A DNA stretch of 64,000 bases, from NCBI RefSeq assembly GCF_000237925.1, contig NC_031496.1:24049510-24113509 (forward strand). Reading direction: 5' to 3'. Below the pieces are notes generated by a model that was not told the DNA's origin, did not search any database, and worked only from the letters and a program-made list of their open reading frames with translations. Both the position numbers and the translations under genes were made by a program. This DNA comes from Schistosoma mansoni (taxonomy: Eukaryota; Platyhelminthes; Trematoda; Strigeidida; Schistosomatidae). How positions within the stretch are numbered: position 1 is the stretch's first letter; every line of letters begins with the position of its first letter. Positions 57,045 through 64,000 of the stretch are shown piece by piece.

Positions 57045-57473
57045 GAAGTCAGTGGTCTTAATGACCTGAGAGTGTGAGCGCAGTTCCCAGAGGATAACTG
57101 CTTGAGATCGGTCACACACGACCTTCTTGCGGGTAATTTTTGTGTTAGTTCCGTACTTGTTGGAACCTAAACGACTAAGACGAGTATCAGTGAGATAAGG
57201 AGGGGTGTACATTTTTAAGGTCAACCTTTTCTAACCCCACCCCTCCTTGTGAGAAGGCAGCATCACCGTTATGCTGATTGTCTGAAGGAAACACCTTACT
57301 GCTGTCTCACCTCTATACAGTCAGTAGTACGACTTCGCCTACGGACATTCGGTTCCATGCTGTTAGTCAACCAACCTACTTGGCATGGTAGGAAACCGAG
57401 GAACAATTGATCCAGCCAATATAGCTCGATAGGCAAGCCCGACCACGTCAAGGTAGCAGCAACAGTCGCGACC
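57045..57473 (-). mobile_element. Second LINE family, 5' piece flanked by a 37 bp direct repeat
   Basis: Matches the 5' leader and N-terminal start of the copy at 49150-49370 (for example ttccgtacttgttggaacct). It is bounded exactly by two perfect 37 bp repeats, 57008-57044 and 57474-57510 (atccatattcatacatcgtt...). Only the 5' part of the element is present, which is the reverse of the usual 5' truncation. Confidence 0.75.
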
Positions 57474-57510
57474 ATCCATATTCATACATCGTTTTCAAAC
57501 ACAGGTATCA

Positions 57511-58854
57511 ACAGTCACCATAACCACTAGGAAAATAATCTAAAACCGAGAGTCTATGACTTCCGATAACTACTACATCGAAACATTTCACTCGGAATAT
57601 TAACAGTCAACCACACAATAACCACACTACCCACCAAATGTTCCTCAGGAATACTGTTTAAAATATATTGTTTGTTCTTCACGTTCACAATCTCCATTCT
57701 TAAATTTACATGCTTAAATTCCTTCAACAAGTCTGCTTTTCCTTTGTGACCTGATTACTTTACATTTCAGTGTAATATGTCTAAGGTCACAACTTACAAA
57801 CGAGTTGTGTAGTAATATTGCATCCTATACAAATAGTTAACTTTCTCCTGTGAAAGACTGGTTTCATTCATCTTATTACCTACGTGCGTTATTAACAGAT
57901 GAAGCGTTGTTGTTGTTTTAGTTCACAAATAGGTGTTGCATCCTAGTTTATCATCAGTCTAAATCAAACTACAACAAAAATCATATCACCAAGTTCCCTT
58001 TTAACTTTACTTCATTGACTACCTTATCTCTTAGAACGTGGAAATTCAGTTCAGTAAAGCACAATTAAGTGGACAGAAAAACCAATATAAGCCAAATGAA
58101 CGAGTAGTAAATGTATACATAGCTGGACTGAGTCGTTATTTCTTCAACAAAAAAGGCATTTATACATCATTGTGATTCCCATGCAAAATACAACTCACAT
58201 TTTACGCTGTAATAACGATGAATGGTTCTCAGTACGAATTACAACAGGTGGAATAAGAGTTCTATTCCTTCGAAACCATGTTGCAATATCCTCAGCGCAA
58301 GCGCTAAACATTAAATTCATCATAATTCAAAAAATCACATATATCAATGTTTCAACAAACAAAAACTAAAATATATGGGGTACACTATTTACTGATTTAG
58401 TAAAATCTATACTAGATGAAGTTTAAAAGAACGCTGAGGCTGAAACTTTCGAGACTCAAATCTCCCACACTCAGAACACTATCTGGTCACGTAAGTTATA
58501 AGTGTAAGAAAATACTAGTGTCTATTCGAGAGGACGATAACCTACCTCAAAAACCACTTACCAAGTACATATTTATGCACTTAGTTTCGAGCCATACTGT
58601 TTGTATGAAACTTGGTCACAGTAAATATGTACCAAAAAACAAGTTATTGAGGTGAGTGTTCGAACCCGCTCCAGTTACGCGGACTATATATGATCAGCAA
58701 TAAGCCTTTTTATTTTCCTATGGTTGATACCCAAGACTGGAATGAGTAATATCACTTTCCGTACAGGATTCTTGAACTTCACTCTTGAGGATAATACTTA
58801 TCGAAAACGGGTATCCTATATTTATTGACAAGAATATAAAACCTAAATAGTCTA
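57511..58854. other. Region 5' of the visible PTCD1-like exons, nothing recognised
   Basis: The N-terminal exons of the PTCD1-like gene should lie to the right of 56621. Short frames at 58172-58369 and 58416-58655 on plus show no PPR or targeting features and are on the wrong strand. Confidence 0.5.
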
Positions 58855-59141
58855 AAGCACAAATAACCTCGGTTGAAAAGAAAACATTTTACGTGAACAT
58901 CGATTTCAAGGGTGATAGAGTATTAGACGTCCTAAAAAGGAGAATTTCCGATTCTCTAAGAAGAACATTATTCGCAACCACTTTGCTAATAGTGTTCTAC
59001 AGCCGATCAATGTTCATCAATAATTTTAAGGATAAATTTTCTCATTTGACCAACTCCATGTGGGCTTATCAATTTATGTGTTCAAGCATATGCGTCAAGC
59101 GTATAGGTTGTTCAATGCTTACTTTATCCCAAAGAATTCAA
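58855..59141 (+). mobile_element. PLE fragment running into the third gap
   Basis: FYVNIDFKGDRVLDVLKRRI and RRTLFATTLLIVFYSRSMF form the linker between RT and GIY-YIG in PLEs (usual form: FKGDKVSQVLKRRL, LRRTFPAA). WAYQFMCSS is the start of the GIY-YIG domain. The sequence is cut by the run of N. It differs from both PLEs above. Confidence 0.7.
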
Positions 59142-59341
59142 NNNNNNNNNNNNNNNNNNNNNNNNNNNNNNNNNNNNNNNNNNNNNNNNNNNNNNNNNNN
59201 NNNNNNNNNNNNNNNNNNNNNNNNNNNNNNNNNNNNNNNNNNNNNNNNNNNNNNNNNNNNNNNNNNNNNNNNNNNNNNNNNNNNNNNNNNNNNNNNNNNN
59301 NNNNNNNNNNNNNNNNNNNNNNNNNNNNNNNNNNNNNNNNN
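59142..59341. other. Assembly gap, 200 N
   Basis: Exactly 200 N. The contig on its right begins inside the 1,682 bp duplication. Confidence 0.97.
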
Positions 59342-59433
59342 ACAACGGGATAACAGAAACCTTCATAACTTCGCAAACCATTGTTTTCATGTACATTCTA
59401 TAAAATGAGTACAGACTCGCATAACCAACTTAC

Positions 59434-59857
59434 CCATCGGAATTATACCTTTCACCAAAAGCTCTCGAAACAAACCAATATCTATATCAATAGATGCGAT
59501 TACTCGGCGATCTAACACAAATCCATCGAAATGATTGGATACTTGGTTTCCATATACATTGCGTTTTGGTATGGTAGAATTTTTATCAGACAACTCATCT
59601 ACATGAATTGGACGCCTCATGTATTCAATAACAAACGCTTTCAACTCCCAATCAAATCCAGATGTTGATAGTATAGTACTGAAGAATGTGAAACTTGGTC
59701 TGATGATTAGTGACTGGACATTTTGTTCACGAGATATACTGTTAGCCTCCAAATCACTGGAAGATAGTGGGGTTGTAGCAGCAACCTCAAATCCACGTAG
59801 AAGTTGTTTCACTGACTCTTTTGTTTGACAACCTCGAGCTAGGCAACCCCAAGTAAT
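59434..59857 (-). pseudogene. PTCD1: Second, identical copy of the PTCD1-like exon at 45114-45537
   Basis: Same offset of 14,320 and identical sequence. Together with 60622-60969 and the flanking introns it forms the 1,682 bp perfect repeat 59342-61023. The left side of the repeat coincides with the end of the N run, so its true extent is hidden by the gap. Confidence 0.8.
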
Positions 59858-60621
59858 CTACACGACAGGAAAAACTTTAACCATTAAGGGGCATTTGTAA
59901 ATTCAGTCTATCATAAGCCACCTTATAACAACCAACTAGCTTTCTTTCAACTTATTCATACACCAGGCAACACTACATTGAACCGTACACTGACTAAAAG
60001 GTAATACTGTAGTGAAAAAGAACACGAGTGGGGACAAACGAATCTGACAACCATACAGTAAACAGTAAATTTGTAAACTATCAATTAATTGTTTCAACCA
60101 TGACCATTCCTTCTGCAAATATCAGTCCATAGTCTCCGATTATTATTGTTCATGCATTTTTCATTACCAATTGCTTCTCATTTCCGTTCTCTCCTTACCG
60201 ATTTTCTACTGAAATATATTTAACGCCTGACCATCGTTATGTACTTCTTGTGTGGATATAAGTAGCTCACACCACACTACGACGGCAATTCTACTAATAC
60301 ATCTCTCGTGAAACACTTGTGAAGCGATGACTCGGTGATTGAAGCACTAACCTTCTAACGATTGGACCCAGGTCCGAAGCCTGTACCACGAACCAGTTCC
60401 GTTTGCTCACATCGCCAGTATCACGAGTCCTAACACAAACAGTGTGTCTTTACTCGTAACTAAAATATCTCGACTTTACAAACAAGCTACAAGATTATAT
60501 CTGCACCATCTCGTCAAACTACAACCCGCCACAGGAAGTTTGATTGGAATTCCCTACCTTACAAATGATAAGATCAAAACAAAACACAAATATACACAAA
60601 CGGAAAATAAAACAAACCTAC

Positions 60622-60969
60622 TTGGTTGGGAATTAATCCGTTACGGGTCATATCCGCTAATAAATGATTAGCATTCAAACCAGCTGACGTCCTACGATGA
60701 ATCAAAGCATTGTATAATGTAGTATCAACAGTTAGTTTAAACCTTGAAAGTAAATTTAAAACTTCCGTTTCCCAAGTATCAAATGCGTCATTTGTGTAAC
60801 ACTGATCAGATTTCACTGGTGGTGGCAACAATCTGATGATGCAAGTAAAAAAACTAATATTCAGTTTCAATTTGTAATGATTTTCAATAATATCCAGGAG
60901 ACCGTACAACCCACCAACGAGGGCAAGACGTTGCCATGGATAAAGCCCTTGGTCTTTTGGTCCACAAAT
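60622..60969 (-). pseudogene. PTCD1: Second, identical copy of the PTCD1-like PPR exon
   Basis: Base-for-base copy of 46302-46649 at a constant offset of 14,320. It lies 5' of the first visible PTCD1 exon, on the other side of a 200-N gap, so it cannot belong to the same transcript in this order. It may be a duplicated contig end, a haplotype copy or a recent duplication. It is not counted as a separate functional gene. Confidence 0.8.
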
Positions 60970-61069
60970 CTAAAATTCAACAGTGGAAAACAGGAATTTT
61001 AAGATATTTATCAAAATTGTTTATTCAGAATTTTACTGACCTTAATTTTATACAATCTTCTGACTGAGG

Positions 61070-61590
61070 AATCGCCCCCAATTGCCCTGGTACGGCCGAG
61101 AGTGGGGAGAGTCTGCTCTCCCTCTCCAAATGCTCTCTCATGGCCACGCGAATATATAGCCTCTGACAGGGAAGTCCTACTCACTGCCCTCTCGTGGCAT
61201 TACTGTTGTTTACGAAATTGAGAGGACGAAAAGCGAATGTCCGGCGCTTTTACCGGGTTGGTGGACATGGAGGGTCCATCTAGGGGAGTTGGAAAACCCT
61301 GATTCCAAACTAATGGTGCACATGGGCTCCAGTATCCTGATGGAACGAATGGAGTATGAACCTATTGTTGGTCACCGGCTTCCATGGGACTGCATCTCCT
61401 TACGATGCTACACTGCCTTGTGGGTTAGACCTTTAGGTCAAAGGCTCGGGGTGTGGCCCCCTAAGAAAACCGCCTGCTTCAGTCTGGACACCTGGGCAGT
61501 ATCACAGCCCTCACACAAATCAAATGAGATTTGTGAGGCGCATATTTATCTGGTGCTTTTTTGTACCAATATTTACGTGTTTAAAAAAAA
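61070..61590 (+). repeat. Dispersed repeat R1
   Basis: Near full length; begins right where the alignable flank of the 1,682 bp duplication ends. Tail is a short A-run rather than TAAA units. Confidence 0.75.
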
Positions 61591-62139
61591 TCTCATACCA
61601 GAAGAACCTGTGTTTAATCTGTGGTGAGATGACTTAGTTATTCTCACAACCACTGTATGTTGAGTAGAATCCTTAGTCAGTGTTTTGATGAATCAGAGGG
61701 ATTAGCAAGTTTTCCCGAAGCAGTCAGATGACCAGTTCGCCCAGATATTAAGTTTACATAGGCCAAAAATCCAAATTGAGTTCAGGATTATCCTAATGAG
61801 TATGAGGCAAATACATATTTTCCATTTGATTACTTTGCAAGTGAATCAAGCCTAGATGAATCACATACGTTAATTACACATATGAATGCATGTTTATCTG
61901 TGTATTCGCAAAGGTGATTGTATACAATTCCAGGAACCAGGTGATTCCGTTCCGATTTCAGTTGTTAATTCCAATACTAATGAGTATATTCTAGATCGCA
62001 CAGAGTCTACATCCAATACACAATCGGACAGACACATGATGAACCTAAGGGGAAGAGGTACAATTGATCGCAGAAATTTTGATCCTCATTTAAGCTGTGG
62101 TGGATGTGGTGTTTGTATGAACTAATGATTCCTTTGTGT
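61591..62139. other. Unassigned, one small plus-strand frame
   Basis: 61886-62125 encodes 79 residues ending with RRNFDPHLSCGGCGVC. The basic RGRGTIDRRNFDP tail has the flavour of a retroelement pol terminus, but orientation is opposite to the neighbouring gypsy fragment. No firm call. Confidence 0.3.
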
Positions 62140-63690
62140 TTGATGACTGCTTGATTTCAAATTCTAAATACAATGCGTTCGTTCGTGCTCATCTAGTAAT
62201 TCTTTGTTACATTGCGTTATTTCTGGGATTCCTGGTTTGTACTATAATTCAAATAATCTGAATTATCACAGTTTCCTATTCTCTTTCCAATGACTCCTGG
62301 TTCCAAAGGATTTTTCAAAGGTATGGCTTGGTGACCACATTATCACCCACGATAAAACTCCGGATATTCTGATATTGTCTGCGCCCATCCACTGGTTTAC
62401 GTGGCAATACGGCGTCGAACATAGTTCGAATACTTCTTCTGAACATAGCTTCAACAGGGGACTTTTCATCTGGGACAATAGGGTTGAGCGTCGTTCTATG
62501 AGCTGTTAAGAATTTTGTAATTACCTGACTTGTCCCCTCGTCTCCCCCCTTTCAGTAATGCTCTATTAAATGTGTCATCGAAGCGTTCTGCCTGTCCATG
62601 TGATAGGGTGGGGAGCGTATATGTGTAGTCCCATTAATGTTGCAGAAGTGTTTGGATGATTCTGAAGTGAATTGTGAACCGTTGTCGGTCACTGAAGTCT
62701 AAAAAAGTCGAAACAGCCAAACAATTCAGACAACTGGCCGTGCAATTTGCCATAGCAAAGATTTGTGGCCATATCGTGAATGCGTCCACTGTGACTGAAA
62801 ACATTTTTCCTCGTACTGAGCCAGCGAATTCTGCATGCAGCCTCTCCCAGGGACTATTAGGTTTTGTCCAATGTTGTGGTTCACATTTCTTTAGACTTTT
62901 GGCTGGTTGCAGGCACGACGAACAATTGAGACATCTAGTTTCGACATCTTGATTCATTGTAGGCCATTAAGCATGGCTTCAAGCCATCGATTGCATCTTA
63001 TTGATGCCCAGATGGCGACGGTCGGAATAGGCTCTTGTGTGCGTTTATACTGAGCAGACCTTTACACTCATTAGCAACCGGAATTTGTAAATATGCATTT
63101 GATAAAGCCAACTTTGCAAACAGCCTGCCTTCATTCAACTTAGCAAAAAGATCTTCAGGTAGGGATAAGGGATACTGATGAGTTGAGTTTCTAGGGCCTC
63201 ATTTAGCCTGGTTGAGTAATCAGCAAATAAACGGACGCTACCATTAGTCTTTCTTTACTACCACTATTTATGCCGCCCATTCTGAGTTTACCGGTTCAAT
63301 AACATCCACTTTATGACGTTGTTCGAGCTCCTGTTCAACTACTGGGACAGTAGCATATGGTACAGGTCTTTTAAGTTGAGACACTGGCTTTGATCGCTGT
63401 CAAAAAGTAAGAGTAGCCTTAAATTTAGTGTATTCTCGAGGCCCCTCACTAAATACTATTTTATGTCGTTTTAATTATGCCTCCACTGAGTTTTCCTCTT
63501 CTACTTTTGTTGTACTGATGTGGTTACAGATCAAGTTCATGGGGCAGTCTGTTAACTTTAGCTTATCCATTCAGTCAAGTCCCAATAAGTCGAGTGGGAT
63601 GGAAGTTCTGTCAAAAATATTACTCAATTCTCCGTTATTTTCTTGACTGTGACTTCAAATTGTATCCCACCAACAATGTTTAACATTCCC
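62140..63690 (-). mobile_element. Second gypsy-type LTR element fragment, old and broken
   Basis: On the minus strand a reverse-transcriptase remnant (~63.05-63.42 kb) is followed by an integrase zinc-finger and core remnant (62634-62957, CLNCSSCLQPAK and WERLHAEFAG). Most of the RT and RNase H between them is missing. Weaker integrase-tail sequence continues to about 62.14 kb. It has many breaks, and no LTRs are seen. A different family from the element at 21.8-25.5 kb. Confidence 0.7.
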
Positions 63691-63694
63691 CTAT

Positions 63695-64000
63695 TCCAAC
63701 TTTGGCGTTGAGATCTCCCATCAGGATGGTCAGGTTCTTTCATGACCACTTCGCTATGATCGATTGCAGCCTCTCATAGAACCGATTTTTATTGTCGTCA
63801 CTGCTATCATTAGTGGATGCATAACACTGGATAACATTCATTTTGATTCCATCCTTCCTTGTTTTGAAAGATGCTTTGATGATCCTGGATGCATGAGATT
63901 CCCTTCTTATAAGTGCTTTACGTGCTTATCTAGACAAAATCAGAGCAACTCCTCGAGTGTGTGGAAAATTTTCTTCTTCGTGACCAAAGTAGAGTAGCAT
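63695..64000 (-). mobile_element. RTE LINE endonuclease fragment at the window edge
   Basis: Parallels 55636-55935 of the full RTE copy: the minus strand reads the APE segment around the GDLN motif (gttgagatctcccatcagga on plus). It continues past the window end. It abuts the gypsy fragment directly on the left. Confidence 0.75.

Larger units (their letters stand above)
59342..61023. repeat. 1,682 bp perfect direct duplication of 45022-46703
   Basis: Every base I compared is identical. Beyond 61023 the two copies remain alignable for about 45 bp but at only ~84% identity (for example ttattcagaattttactgac against ttactcagaatttcattgac). A dispersed repeat then begins at about 61070 in this copy only. 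Confidence 0.9.

Overview
The window reads as AT-rich nuclear DNA from a blood fluke (Schistosoma or a close relative). Three things point there: tRNA-headed hammerhead-ribozyme SINEs of the Smα kind, abundant RTE-like LINEs, Penelope-like elements (PLEs) and gypsy remnants packed into introns, and a gene with 31-44 bp mini-introns. Three runs of exactly 200 N mark scaffold joins, so this is a draft assembly of at least four contigs.

Layout. 1-14 kb: the minus-strand gene for a beta-secretase (BACE)-like aspartic protease. Five exons are visible, the 3' end lies off the left edge, and the large introns are full of hammerhead SINEs and LINE pieces. 14-26 kb: no host exon recognised; a PLE (16.3-18.4 kb), more SINEs and a decayed gypsy element (21.8-25.5 kb). 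29.3-34.5 kb: plus-strand gene for a nucleoporin p58/p45 (NUP58)-like protein, with a second PLE in its last intron. 36.4-39.2 kb: minus-strand LSm8 gene, convergent with NUP58 and lacking its first short exon. 43.3-56.6 kb: minus-strand gene for a PTCD1-like mitochondrial pentatricopeptide protein, whose introns hold a nearly intact RTE LINE (53.1-56.3 kb) and other LINE pieces. 59.3-61.0 kb: after the third gap, a 1,682 bp perfect second copy of two PTCD1 exons, probably a scaffolding or haplotype artefact. 61-64 kb: a gypsy fragment and an RTE fragment.

The host genes are unrelated housekeeping or processing functions (membrane proteolysis, nuclear pore, U6 snRNP/LSm ring, mitochondrial RNA) and I see no operon-like link among them. 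The most striking non-coding feature is the density of hammerhead ribozymes. Four sequence classes can be told apart. Classes A and B sit downstream of a tRNA-like pol III head, and so does the decayed class D; class C lies in PLE terminal repeats. Helix I pairing is kept while its bases differ between classes A and B. In classes A, B and C the helix III sequence is a perfect palindrome, which suggests cleavage as dimers or in tandem transcripts. Several copies are permuted or inverted.
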